The position numbers were made by a program, and so were the translations under genes. Below the pieces are notes generated by a model, which saw nothing but the letters and a program-made list of their open reading frames with translations, searched no databases and was not told where the DNA came from. From IMG/VR virus record IMGVR_UViG_3300044802_000108, positions 1 through 26,251 of that record: DNA of 26,251 nt; one strand, given 5' to 3'. Positions 6,297 to 14,875 of the stretch are shown in pieces (the first letter of the stretch is position 1; each line of letters starts with the position of its first letter). Source of the DNA: a virus.

Positions 6297-6477
6297 AATG
6301 ACAAAGAAAGAGTCGAAAGCTATTGGAAAGCTCGCAACCCAATTAGCTTTACTCCTACAAAATTTGAGTTACAAGTATTATGATGAGAATGAATCTGGTC
6401 CTACCGCAGATATTTATGCCAAGGATTATGCTGCCCTTCAAAAGCTGGAAGGTGAAATGACTTGGTGGATGCTCTAA
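6286..6477 (+). CDS. Small helical hypothetical protein (63 aa)
   Basis: GTG 6286 has GGAAGAGG (6271-6278) upstream and overlaps the deaminase stop. ATG 6298, just after that stop, is an alternative that removes four residues. The protein is helical with a Lys-rich N-terminus and an apolar stretch LATQLALLLQNL. No family recognised. The stop shares a base with the next ATG. Confidence 0.65.
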   Translation: MIPKMTKKESKAIGKLATQLALLLQNLSYKYYDENESGPTADIYAKDYAALQKLEGEMTWWML

Positions 6478-6725
6478 TGGGACTTCCTGCCAGATTTGAG
6501 ATAGTAAAAGAGACCGAGGAATATATTATTATCAAGGATCTTGGTCCGTGGTATATTCATTTCACGGTGACTAATGATGCTGAACAGGTGGTGAAGAGAT
6601 TAGCTTCCCACCTTGCTGGGCGCCGGCTGTTCTATGTAGATAGCAATGGCGATAAGGATGAACTCTTGGTCAGAGATGGAGAGTTCGCAGGCTTTGCGCC
6701 TGGATTTAAGAGCGGGTTGATATAA
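6477..6725 (+). CDS. Hypothetical protein (82 aa)
   Basis: The ATG at 6477 makes TAATG with the previous stop and has GGTGGA (6464-6469) at seven bases. The frame could also open at a TTG at 6462, which is less likely. The protein is mainly beta (FEIVKETEEYIIIKDLG, WYIHFTV) with a central helix, and resembles no family I can name. It may be a small substrate- or nucleic-acid-binding domain. Confidence 0.7.
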   Translation: MGLPARFEIVKETEEYIIIKDLGPWYIHFTVTNDAEQVVKRLASHLAGRRLFYVDSNGDKDELLVRDGEFAGFAPGFKSGLI

Positions 6726-6740
6726 AAGGTTTTAGCGAAG

Positions 6741-7079
6741 ATGAAAAAAACTGAACCACAACATACGAATGAGGAGTTGCTTGCATTAGCACATGTGATG
6801 GCCAAGCGCTTCAAGGGCGGGCTCAAAACATGGACCCATAACGGTTCTGGTCAAGTCGCTGCGAGTGCTGGGATAACGATTGACTCGGAGCGTAGTTTTG
6901 GATTGAGCCTTGTCGGTAATAACCGTATTAGAGTAGAAACGCTGCGACGGAACAACCATTATAAGAGTAAAGTCTTCAATCGTTGCGACTTTATTTATAA
7001 AGATCATGAGACAGCGTGTAAGCAGATAGCTTTGAATCTTGGTCTTTGGAAGAAAGGAAAGATAGATGAAGATCATTGA
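6741..7079 (+). CDS. Basic hypothetical protein (112 aa)
   Basis: ATG 6741 follows a poor binding site (TTTTAGCGAAG). The product is basic, with two helices, a beta-rich middle (RSFGLSLVGNNRIRVETL) and a C-terminal helix, possibly a small nucleic-acid-binding fold. It overlaps the ThyX start by 14 bases, so the two are probably translated together. No family recognised. Confidence 0.7.
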   Translation: MKKTEPQHTNEELLALAHVMAKRFKGGLKTWTHNGSGQVAASAGITIDSERSFGLSLVGNNRIRVETLRRNNHYKSKVFNRCDFIYKDHETACKQIALNLGLWKKGKIDEDH

Positions 7080-7743
7080 GCCTTCATTTGATATCCTTCG
7101 GCCGCGCGACAAGGAAGAAGGAATCAACCAGCTTCGTTTCATAGAGCAGATGGCTCGCATCAGTCATCGATCGGAAGATTTACAGACTGATAGTAGCTGG
7201 GAAAGATTCATTAAGTTCGTCGTCATGACCAAAGGCGACTGGAGTGTGGTTGAGCATGCGTATGCGACCGTTGTCTTCAGGGTCGACCGTGGTGTTACGC
7301 ACGAGTTGGTTCGACATCGTCTCTTTAGTTTCACTCAAGAGTCAACGCGGTTTGTTAACTATAATAAAAGGGAAGTGGAAGTCATACAACCTCACTTCCC
7401 GCCCGCGGCCGACGATCCCGTAAAGAGGGAACGCTATCTCTATGAATGGCAAGGCGCTATCAGCGATGCTGAAGATGCTTATACTAACCTCATTAAAGAC
7501 GGTCTGAGCCCTCAGATAGCGCGGTCAGTATTGCCTAATGCACTCGCAGCGACGATCGCTGTGACAGGTAATCTTCGCAACTGGCGCCATTTATTGATCA
7601 TGCGCACTACGCAGGAAACTCACCCCGACTTCAAACGGGTGATGATCCCTCTTCTCACTATAATGCAACAGAGGATCCCCCTTCTATTCGATGACATTGT
7701 TCCCGGACAGAAGCAGAGCGAAGCTCTGTCTAAACCCCGTTAA
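7066..7743 (+). CDS. thyX: Flavin-dependent thymidylate synthase ThyX
   Basis: Makes dTMP from dUMP using methylene-tetrahydrofolate, NADPH and FAD. The diagnostic ThyX motif RHRx7S is exact: R83-H84-R85 followed by seven residues and S93 (RHRLFSFTQES). The C-terminal RNWRHLLIMRTTQETHPDF segment, with the conserved arginines and QxE-like region, also fits. Length 225 aa is normal. AAGGAAAG (7053-7060) precedes the ATG. Together with the dCMP deaminase upstream and RNR downstream it forms a dTTP-supply cluster. Confidence 0.96.
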   Translation: MKIIEPSFDILRPRDKEEGINQLRFIEQMARISHRSEDLQTDSSWERFIKFVVMTKGDWSVVEHAYATVVFRVDRGVTHELVRHRLFSFTQESTRFVNYNKREVEVIQPHFPPAADDPVKRERYLYEWQGAISDAEDAYTNLIKDGLSPQIARSVLPNALAATIAVTGNLRNWRHLLIMRTTQETHPDFKRVMIPLLTIMQQRIPLLFDDIVPGQKQSEALSKPR

Positions 7744-7751
7744 GGAGCATC

Positions 7752-9632
7752 ATGGTAAACAAGTTGTATTCGGAATTCGTGTATAAAAGTAGGTATTCCA
7801 GGTGGTTATATGACTTGGAACGACGTGAAAACTGGGATGAAACTGTTGACCGTTATATGAAGTTCTTCGCTCCAAGAATTCCAGTTAAGCTGCGCAAGAA
7901 GATGGCTAAAGAACTGCGAGATGCCATCTTCAATATGGAAGTCATGCCCTCTATGAGGGCTCTTATGACAGCCGGCGAGGCGTTAGATAAGGACAACTGC
8001 GCAGGATATAACTGCAGCTATGTCTGTCTGAACGATCAACGAGCCTTTGATGAGGCAATGTATATCTCAATGTGCGGCACCGGCGTAGGTTTCTCCGTAG
8101 AGAGGCAATATGTCAACGAGCTCCCTGCAGTGGCGGAAAACTTCTATCCTTCCAACGTTACTCTTAAGGTCAAGGATAGCAAGATTGGCTGGGCGACTGC
8201 GTTTAAGGAGCTCATTGCGCTATTATATACTGGGATGGTCCCCAAATGGGATCTTACTGAACTACGTCCGGCGGGGGCCCCGCTCAAGACCTTCGGGGGA
8301 CGATCCTCAGGGCCAGCTCCTTTGGACGAACTCTTTAAGTTTACTGTCGAAACGTTTAAACGAGCAGCTGGCCGTAAACTCACATCCATTGAATGCCATG
8401 ATATTATGTGCAAAGTGGGGGACATCGTCGTCGTCGGAGGAGTCCGCCGGTCGGCTATGATCTCATTGTCCAACCTATCAGATGACCGCATGCGCGCGGC
8501 AAAGACAGGAGAGTGGTATAACAGCAATCCTCATCGTCGCTTGGCTAACAACTCCGCCGTCTATACGGAGAAGCCCGAGATGGGTATTTTCATGAAGGAG
8601 TGGCTCTCATTATATGAATCCAAGTCAGGGGAACGTGGAATCTTTAATCGTCAGGCAGCTACCCTTCAAGCTAAGGCAACAGGTCGTCGCAAGTTCGACA
8701 AAATCGAATTCGGAACCAATCCTTGTGGGGAAATCATCCTGCGTAATATGGGCTTTTGTAACCTTACTGAGGTTGTCATACGTCCAGAAGATACGGCGAA
8801 GTCCCTACGTAGGAAGGTCCGTATTGCTACAATTCTTGGCACCCTCCAATCAACCCTAACCAACTTCCGTTACCTGCGGGCAGGATGGAAAAAGAATGCC
8901 GAAGAAGAACGTTTACTCGGTGTATCGCTTACCGGTATCATGGACAACCCGATTACGGCTAATCCTCACGAGTCACTATTATCCTCTCTCAAAGCGGTGG
9001 CTATTAGCACCAACAAGCAGTGGGCGAAGAGACTCGGAATTAGTGTGGCTGCGGCTATCACTTGTATCAAGCCCTCCGGCACGGTCTCGCAACTGGTAAA
9101 CTCTTCGTCTGGCATTCATCCGCGGTATGATACGTATTTCATGCGCGCGATTCGCCAGGATAAAAGAGATCCTATATCGGCCCTCTTGAAGGAGGCCAAG
9201 ATTCCCAATGAATCTGATATTACACAAGCCAACGACGTGGATGTTTTCTACTTTCCGCTTAAAAGCCCGGCACACGCTGTTACGCGTATGGGTATTTCTG
9301 CGCTCGGACAGCTTGATATCTATCTCAAATACAGAAAGTTCTGGTGTGAGCATAATCCGTCGTGTACCGTCTACGTCAAAGAAAGCGAATGGCTTGCTGT
9401 AGGCGCCTGGGTTCATGAACATTTTAATGACATTGGCGGCATATCCTTTTTGCCGTATGATGATCATATATACAAGCAAGCACCTTATACTCCTATGACC
9501 AAGGAAGAGTATGAGAAGGCGGTCGCTAGCTTCCCGACTATCGACTGGCTGAAGCTTACCCAGTTCGAGAGGGACGACCGCACCTTAGGCGCTCAAGAGC
9601 TGGCTTGCACTGCAGGTTATTGTGAAATATAA
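7752..9632 (+). CDS. nrdJ: Adenosylcobalamin-dependent (class II) ribonucleotide reductase
   Basis: Reduces ribonucleotides to deoxyribonucleotides with a B12-generated thiyl radical. The active site is visible: NPCGEI with C325 (radical cysteine) and E327, C336 eleven residues later in GFCNL, and an N-terminal partner cysteine in the YNCSYVCLND stretch (C88 or C92). The C-terminal ACTAGYC pair (C619, C624) is the usual re-reducing tail. KPSGTVSQLV and the SDDRMRAAKTGEWY segment resemble the monomeric Lactobacillus-type triphosphate reductase. At 626 aa it is shorter than that enzyme (over 700 aa), as phage versions often are. AAGGAG (7742-7747) sets the start. Needs host cobalamin; no cobalamin riboswitch is evident. 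Confidence 0.93.
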   Translation: MVNKLYSEFVYKSRYSRWLYDLERRENWDETVDRYMKFFAPRIPVKLRKKMAKELRDAIFNMEVMPSMRALMTAGEALDKDNCAGYNCSYVCLNDQRAFDEAMYISMCGTGVGFSVERQYVNELPAVAENFYPSNVTLKVKDSKIGWATAFKELIALLYTGMVPKWDLTELRPAGAPLKTFGGRSSGPAPLDELFKFTVETFKRAAGRKLTSIECHDIMCKVGDIVVVGGVRRSAMISLSNLSDDRMRAAKTGEWYNSNPHRRLANNSAVYTEKPEMGIFMKEWLSLYESKSGERGIFNRQAATLQAKATGRRKFDKIEFGTNPCGEIILRNMGFCNLTEVVIRPEDTAKSLRRKVRIATILGTLQSTLTNFRYLRAGWKKNAEEERLLGVSLTGIMDNPITANPHESLLSSLKAVAISTNKQWAKRLGISVAAAITCIKPSGTVSQLVNSSSGIHPRYDTYFMRAIRQDKRDPISALLKEAKIPNESDITQANDVDVFYFPLKSPAHAVTRMGISALGQLDIYLKYRKFWCEHNPSCTVYVKESEWLAVGAWVHEHFNDIGGISFLPYDDHIYKQAPYTPMTKEEYEKAVASFPTIDWLKLTQFERDDRTLGAQELACTAGYCEI

Positions 9633-9643
9633 CCTTATTTTAT

Positions 9644-9659
9644 GCGGTCGAGCGACCGC
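9644..9659 (+). other. Hairpin between RNR and primase-helicase
   Basis: GCGGTC (9644-9649) and GACCGC (9654-9659) form a 6-bp GC-rich stem around GAGC. There is no run of T after it, so it is at best a weak terminator. It ends eight bases before the TATACT box of the following promoter candidate. Confidence 0.4.
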
Positions 9660-9664
9660 TCATG

Positions 9665-9679
9665 TGCTATACTAACCAG
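9665..9679 (+). promoter_or_regulatory. Candidate extended -10 promoter (TGCTATACT) with repeated motif
   Basis: TGCTATACT (9665-9673) is an extended -10 element. The 13 bases CTATACTAACCAG (9667-9679) recur exactly at 22158-22170, also 20-30 bases before a start codon. No convincing -35 box is present, as expected for an extended -10 type or a phage-specific sigma factor. Just downstream come the AGGAGGG site and the primase-helicase gene. Confidence 0.5.
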
Positions 9680-9698
9680 GAGGGATAATCCCTTACAA

Positions 9699-12374
9699 AT
9701 GAATAATATTTTGAGCAAGTATAACGTAGCGAAGGATCAACTTCGCGAGTATCTGGTTCAATATTTGGAGTCCCAGGGCCGTCATATCGTCACTGGGAAG
9801 GTGTTCACGTGTCTCAATCCTGAGCACGAAGACAGCACTCCATCTTGCGGTATAGTTCCGGATTCACATGGCCGTTATTTCCATTGCTTTGGCTGTGGAT
9901 GTACCGGTGATATCTTTACAGCAGCCTCCTTCCTTGAAGGGCGCCAGCTCTCCGGCGCCAGTTTTGTCCATGACAACTTAAAGTATCTAGCTGACATCTT
10001 TGGAGTTGAAGTTCCCGTTGAGGAACCCAACCCAGAACAACAGTATGAGATGGATACTTACCGCGCCTACCGCGACGCGGCTCAGATCCTCCTAGTCTCC
10101 AAGTTCAGCGATCGCGTGGCCGCCAAGCTCATTGATTATGGCTGGTCCAAGGAAGTTCGCACTCAACTGGGAGTTGGTTCTGTGACTTCATACGAGGACT
10201 TTGTGTCCCGCATGAAGAAGCAGCACGGCTGGTCGGATCCCTTCCTCAAAGAGATTGATCTGCATCGCAGGAGTATGTTCAATGAAAATAATCTCATCTT
10301 CACTGTTAAGGATGAGAATGCCAACCCGGTTGGTTTCGCATGTCGGAATCTGTTATACGAAGAAGAAGCCAAACAGTACGAATCTGCTAAGGCCCATGTA
10401 TTGGCTACGACTGAGGAAGGTAGCGACCTGCGTAAGGTGGGTCTTGCCGGACTCAAACATCCCAGTAAGTACATAAACTCGATGGAGTATTCGGGTGAAG
10501 AAACAGCCATTCGGAATAGGATTTACCAGAAGTCGAAACGGTTATTCGGATTGCACCGGGCCCGGAAGTATACTCCTCCGCTTTATGTGTTCGAGGGCTA
10601 CTCCGATTGCGTTACGGCTGTCAACTCAGGACTACAGAATAGCTGTTCGATTGGGTCGACGTCATTCACGCGAGACCATCTCGAGCTTATCCTCGGGCTT
10701 GGGATTAAGCACATCATCTTTGTTCTCGACGCTGATGATGCTGGGGAAGCTGGGACTGACCGGTTCGTCAAACTCCTAGAGGAATGTGTTGGCGGGAATA
10801 TCGGACTTAGGGTCGAAATAATCGCGATGCCAGAGGGCACAGATGATCCTGATAACTATATTCGAAAGATGGGTGGTCTCAAAGCTTTTCGCGCCTTGGA
10901 GAAGATTGACATTTTTGGTTGGTCCTTACGGAAGGCGATCAAGATTGGGGAGGATCCGACAGCACTAGCAGAAAGAATGGTGCCGTTGATTGTCAATGAT
11001 CAAAGTAACTTCGTACGTCTTAGGAAGGCTGAGCAGTTATCTAAGGCTACGGGCATATTTCAAGACGTTGTGTGGCGAGAAGTCACCCGACTTGTGGATT
11101 CTGAGATTTCTCAGATCAATGAGGAAAAGACGCTTATCGCTCAGCAAGCTGCCAAGCAATTGCAACTCAAGCCGTTAGATGTTGAGACCATTCTGGCTAC
11201 TACGATTGATAAGATCGAGAAGGTTCAAGCCCGGAAGGCAGGATACAGCGTGGCTAATACCATGCGGTATCTGGATGAGATCAAGACCATTCAAGAGCAG
11301 GACCATCATGTAGTGGAACTGTCTACTGGGTGGCCGTTGTTCGATAAGTGGGTGGGAGGCATCCCCAGAGGGGAGTGCTTTGTTACCATCCCCGGAAAGA
11401 TGAATCAAGGTAAATCCAGTTTACTGGCTAACTTAGCCTGGCGTCTGATTGAATGCAACAAGAATGAATGTATGGTGTTATACCATACGATTGATGACGC
11501 TATGTCTATCTTCCTGCCGCGCGTGTGGGCATCGATGCTTCAGAACGATGAATCGTTCGACTCGGATGCTTATAGCGATGGGCTACATAAGACCGGCTGG
11601 TATTCGAACGACTTTAAGAAGGCCGGGTATGCGCTAAACGCTTACCAGAACTTCGGAGTTGTCTACCAGAAGGCCATTGCTTGGACTACAGACAAGGTGG
11701 AACGTGAATTATTCGTCCCGGAAGATATCAGTACACTGGCTCCTTCGCTGCCGGCTCTTGAGAACCGCATCAAGGCTATTCGGCAAAAGTACCCCGAGCG
11801 CAAACTTGTGGTCATCGGGGACAACTTTCATCTTTATGACTTCCCTGGGTTCCAAGATGGTGAGGCCAAGACTCGTCATATGTCAATGTTCGTCAAAGGG
11901 CTTGCCAATAAGTATCATGCTACAATGATTATGACCATGGAGCTGCCCAAGACTTCCCTTCAACCTGGGGTTCGCCCGCGGGTAAGGAATATCAAAGGCA
12001 CTGGTGGCATATCCTATGATAGTTCCCTTAACATAGGTGTTTACAACGACATAAAGGACTTTGGTGAGGCGGCTAAGTTAATAGATTTGGACCATAATCA
12101 TATGGATCCATCGACCAACTGTCAGCCTTATCACCGGCCCATCATTGAATTGGTATTTGACAAGTCCAAGATCAACTCGTTTGATGGGACTATCTACTTC
12201 CAGTTCGAGCCGCGGTCTGGGAGGTTTGATGAGTGTCCCTTGGAAACCCAAGAAGGCCAGTTGGGCCAGAAAGATTGCCATAAGCTGGCTATGGAATACA
12301 AAACACAGGTGGTGGCTGAAGCTGCTGCAGCTCCTGGCGGGTCAACAACCAAAACTGGTTCAGACCCATTCTAA
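9699..12374 (+). CDS. Bifunctional DNA primase-helicase (T7 gp4-like)
   Basis: Three domains in order. A CHC2-type zinc finger uses C38, H43, C63 and C66 (the first pair spaced C-x4-H rather than the usual C-x2-H). A Toprim primase domain has EGYSD near 298-302 and DADDAG near 343-348. A DnaB/gp4-type helicase has a P-loop GKMNQGKSS near 566-574 and Walker B VVIGD near 704-708. It would unwind DNA and prime lagging-strand synthesis at the phage fork. ATG 9699 is chosen because 9642 lies upstream of the promoter; the AGGAGG (9678-9683) is 15 bases away, but GGGA/TCCC (9681-9684 with 9688-9691) can fold and shorten the gap. The C-terminus is Ala/Gly-rich and probably disordered. Confidence 0.93.
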   Translation: MNNILSKYNVAKDQLREYLVQYLESQGRHIVTGKVFTCLNPEHEDSTPSCGIVPDSHGRYFHCFGCGCTGDIFTAASFLEGRQLSGASFVHDNLKYLADIFGVEVPVEEPNPEQQYEMDTYRAYRDAAQILLVSKFSDRVAAKLIDYGWSKEVRTQLGVGSVTSYEDFVSRMKKQHGWSDPFLKEIDLHRRSMFNENNLIFTVKDENANPVGFACRNLLYEEEAKQYESAKAHVLATTEEGSDLRKVGLAGLKHPSKYINSMEYSGEETAIRNRIYQKSKRLFGLHRARKYTPPLYVFEGYSDCVTAVNSGLQNSCSIGSTSFTRDHLELILGLGIKHIIFVLDADDAGEAGTDRFVKLLEECVGGNIGLRVEIIAMPEGTDDPDNYIRKMGGLKAFRALEKIDIFGWSLRKAIKIGEDPTALAERMVPLIVNDQSNFVRLRKAEQLSKATGIFQDVVWREVTRLVDSEISQINEEKTLIAQQAAKQLQLKPLDVETILATTIDKIEKVQARKAGYSVANTMRYLDEIKTIQEQDHHVVELSTGWPLFDKWVGGIPRGECFVTIPGKMNQGKSSLLANLAWRLIECNKNECMVLYHTIDDAMSIFLPRVWASMLQNDESFDSDAYSDGLHKTGWYSNDFKKAGYALNAYQNFGVVYQKAIAWTTDKVERELFVPEDISTLAPSLPALENRIKAIRQKYPERKLVVIGDNFHLYDFPGFQDGEAKTRHMSMFVKGLANKYHATMIMTMELPKTSLQPGVRPRVRNIKGTGGISYDSSLNIGVYNDIKDFGEAAKLIDLDHNHMDPSTNCQPYHRPIIELVFDKSKINSFDGTIYFQFEPRSGRFDECPLETQEGQLGQKDCHKLAMEYKTQVVAEAAAAPGGSTTKTGSDPF

Positions 12375-12411
12375 TCTTTGGCTTGATCTTAAAGTATGGT
12401 AGGATGGTATT

Positions 12412-12654
12412 ATGACTGGCGATGAGATGGAAATTATCGATCCCGAAACAGGGAAGAACAAAGGATTTGTGGATTCGGAGAACCGATTCCATGATGCGCA
12501 CGACTGTACATTCAAAGGCGATCACTCACAAGGTCTCGACGTGGATGACAGGTGCATAATTTGTGGGAAGACGCTGGGCGATTACATTGCAGAAGAATTC
12601 GATCCTCTCCGGCCGCATATTCCCATAATAATTGATCCCAAGGAGGACAATTAA
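12412..12654 (+). CDS. Small acidic protein with putative zinc site (80 aa)
   Basis: ATG 12412 has AGGA (12402-12405) upstream in a short gap after the primase-helicase. The protein is acidic with a CIICGK motif near residues 48-53 and an earlier HDAHDC (about 27-32), which together could bind one zinc ion. No family recognised. The stop is followed directly by the next ATG. Confidence 0.75.
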   Translation: MTGDEMEIIDPETGKNKGFVDSENRFHDAHDCTFKGDHSQGLDVDDRCIICGKTLGDYIAEEFDPLRPHIPIIIDPKEDN

Positions 12655-13092
12655 ATGAGTACTCAAAACCCAGCGTTGGCTCGTTTACGCGCCGCGCAAG
12701 GACGTGTGATGGAATGTCCGCGGTGTCATAGCCGTCATTTCCACACAATACAGGTTAACCGCTATCTATCTGGTGGATACGGAACCGTATCTATTCAACC
12801 AGATCCAGAAGGGGTGCCTGCAGATATCCAGGTGTGTATCTGCGGTATGCCTATCGTGCCTGGCACAGATGTTGTGCGTAAGGCCGGCGGGGCAGCGCAT
12901 GTGGCTAATAAAGAGCTACGTGAGTCTGTCGATGCTTGCCAGGCATACTTGAAGTCCCAAGATCCTAAGGCTGTTACCGATCAGCTTTTGACGGTAGCTG
13001 CTGGCAAGAGTGTTGAGGGCGCCGTGGAGACTTTGAAGGTCCGGGTTAACCACCTGGAAAAGAGCTCTGATGCTTCCACAAGCACCAAGTAA
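12655..13092 (+). CDS. Zinc-ribbon protein (145 aa)
   Basis: AAGGAGG (12641-12647) sets the start. An N-terminal ECPRCHSRHFH (cysteines near 21 and 24) and a later CICGM (about 61-65) make a typical two-knuckle zinc ribbon. A helical C-terminal half ends in a Ser/Thr-rich tail. This layout resembles small phage zinc-ribbon proteins that bind nucleic acid or partner proteins; the partner is unknown. The next gene begins 23 bases before its end. Confidence 0.75.
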   Translation: MSTQNPALARLRAAQGRVMECPRCHSRHFHTIQVNRYLSGGYGTVSIQPDPEGVPADIQVCICGMPIVPGTDVVRKAGGAAHVANKELRESVDACQAYLKSQDPKAVTDQLLTVAAGKSVEGAVETLKVRVNHLEKSSDASTSTK

Positions 13093-13582
13093 GTTGAATG
13101 AACTCCTGGTCGGTCGTCAGATCGATCAGGAGTTCTTCCATGGATTAGTATTGGAACGAGATTATTTCAAGGAAGCTGCTGATAAGCACCCATCAGAACC
13201 TGTAAGAGATTCTGATCTTCCTGCCGCTCCCGGGCATATTAGCAACGCACTGCCCGTGGATCCGAGACTCAAAACCGCAACTAGAATGGGCGGAGAAACA
13301 ATCCTAGGAGTATTATTGGCTAAGATCGTTCATACTCCTTCAAAGCGTGTCTTCTATATAGTCCGTGATACTATTGACGCTTTGTATGCTGAAAGCCAGG
13401 ATCGTCTTAAATATCCTCAGTGGTTAATGGATGATCCACGCAAGCAAAATGAAAGGGCTTTCAGAATCTACGAGCTTGTTCGTCCTCCCAAGGATAGATA
13501 TGATCATTCTTGGGCAGGCGAGCTAGATAATAAAACATATGATACCTTGGCTTATTTCTTATACCAATATCGGATGAGCTAA
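13070..13582 (+). CDS. Hypothetical protein (170 aa)
   Basis: An unrecognised soluble protein. It starts with ATG 13070 inside the zinc-ribbon gene, 23 bases before that gene ends. The second half is rich in aromatic and charged residues (RVFYIVRDTIDALYAESQDRLKYPQWL) and mainly helical. It is followed by AAGGAGGAGGG (13582-13592) for the metallophosphoesterase, so the two are likely cotranscribed. Confidence 0.75.
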   Translation: MLPQAPSKLNELLVGRQIDQEFFHGLVLERDYFKEAADKHPSEPVRDSDLPAAPGHISNALPVDPRLKTATRMGGETILGVLLAKIVHTPSKRVFYIVRDTIDALYAESQDRLKYPQWLMDDPRKQNERAFRIYELVRPPKDRYDHSWAGELDNKTYDTLAYFLYQYRMS

Positions 13583-13594
13583 GGAGGAGGGTGC

Positions 13595-14875
13595 ATGTCG
13601 AAAGGCATGAACAAAGAGGCAGTATTAGTAGATTTAAAGGATAATTGGGATTCCTTGAATCCCAAACAGAGGAAAGACCTGGTTTATTCGCTGTTAGGCC
13701 ATCGGTTGAGCTTGAAATCAATCGCTGAGCAGATCAGCAGAACCTTAGAGGAAGTAAAAGCAGCCTATAGGGGAGACATTCTTATCGTTTCCGCTCAGGC
13801 GCCTGTTGTCCCCGAGTGTGGTATCTTGGAAGATTGTGGTTCCGATACATACCAGGGAATCAAGGCTCCTACCTGCGCAGGCGGAGTAGGTTGCAAGAAG
13901 TGCTGGGCTGTCTATCACGTAGTGCACAATTTGGACGGCAATTCTGTCAGTCCAAAGGTAGCCGAAGCGGCCCCGCTCAAGGCGATGTATGCCCTTTCCT
14001 TTGATGAGATATTAGAGAAGTACCGTGAGTGGATTGGGATGACAGCGAAGTCCGCTGCCACGCCAGCCGAGCCTCTAGCAGGCGATGGTTATCTGAAAGG
14101 CATCATTGTTTCAGATCTCCATGCTCCTTTCCACGATGAGCCTCGATTTGCAAAGATGATCGAGGACACCAAAGGCAAGGTTGATGTTTGTATCCTTGCC
14201 GGAGACGGTGCAGACTTCCATAACTACAGCAAGTACCTGAAGTATGGGCAGCACTTTTCGATGAAGGAAGAGCACAAGGCTTATGTATTGGTGCTCCGGA
14301 CTTTATCGGAAGCATATCCTGAAGTAATTGTGATGCCGGGCAATCATGATGAGCGCACCCGAAAGAAGTACGCTACTCTATTACCTGCGGACCTGTATCA
14401 GTCCCTATTAGATTTCCATGGTCCTAACGCATTCGATTTTGCTGAGCTAATGACTCAGCAGTTCGAGAACATTGTGGTACCCACAATGCCTTCCAATGGC
14501 TTTGCGGAATATCGCTTTGTGTATCAGATCAATGACATCGTCATCGGTCATCCCGAACTTTATTCGAAGATCCCCAACAAATCCGTTGGCGGGTTTATCG
14601 ACTGGGTTATGAAGAAAGCAGTGCCTATGGGCCTGGTTCATAATCCTATCTCTGCGGCCGTGATGGGTCACACCCATATGGCTGGCAAGACTTTCAATGA
14701 TTATGCTATCATTGGAATAGAAAATGGTTGCGTTTGTATGACTCCAGATTATGACGCTCAACCAAAATTGAATGGAGCTGCTCGTCCTTTGACACGCGGC
14801 TACACTTTATTTAAGACCAACAAGAAGACTGGTCTTACGAAGAGCAACGATATAAACTTTATCGAACTCTACTAA
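13595..14875 (+). CDS. Calcineurin-like metallophosphoesterase with N-terminal extension
   Basis: The C-terminal domain has the full metal-binding set in order: DLH in SDLHAPFH (about 172-179), GD in LAGDGADFH (about 201), GNHDE (about 249-253), a conserved H in IGHPE, and GHTH (about 357-360). It should hydrolyse a phosphoester; nucleic acid, nucleotide or phosphoprotein substrates are all possible. The first 60 residues contain a helix-turn-helix-like stretch (SLKSIAEQISRTLEEVKAAY), followed by a Cys-rich segment (CGILEDC, CAGGVGCKKC) that may hold zinc. Such additions suggest targeting to DNA. Strong AGGAGGAGGG site before ATG. The stop overlaps a homing endonuclease start. Confidence 0.85.
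   Translation: MSKGMNKEAVLVDLKDNWDSLNPKQRKDLVYSLLGHRLSLKSIAEQISRTLEEVKAAYRGDILIVSAQAPVVPECGILEDCGSDTYQGIKAPTCAGGVGCKKCWAVYHVVHNLDGNSVSPKVAEAAPLKAMYALSFDEILEKYREWIGMTAKSAATPAEPLAGDGYLKGIIVSDLHAPFHDEPRFAKMIEDTKGKVDVCILAGDGADFHNYSKYLKYGQHFSMKEEHKAYVLVLRTLSEAYPEVIVMPGNHDERTRKKYATLLPADLYQSLLDFHGPNAFDFAELMTQQFENIVVPTMPSNGFAEYRFVYQINDIVIGHPELYSKIPNKSVGGFIDWVMKKAVPMGLVHNPISAAVMGHTHMAGKTFNDYAIIGIENGCVCMTPDYDAQPKLNGAARPLTRGYTLFKTNKKTGLTKSNDINFIELY

Noticed and set aside
8144-8527. Reverse-strand frames inside the RNR, primase and other long genes
   Set aside because: All are shadows of strongly supported + strand genes, without binding sites or recognisable products.
9642-9698. N-terminal extension of the primase-helicase
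   Set aside because: It runs through the GC hairpin and the extended -10 promoter candidate, has no binding site, and lies before the family's usual N-terminus.
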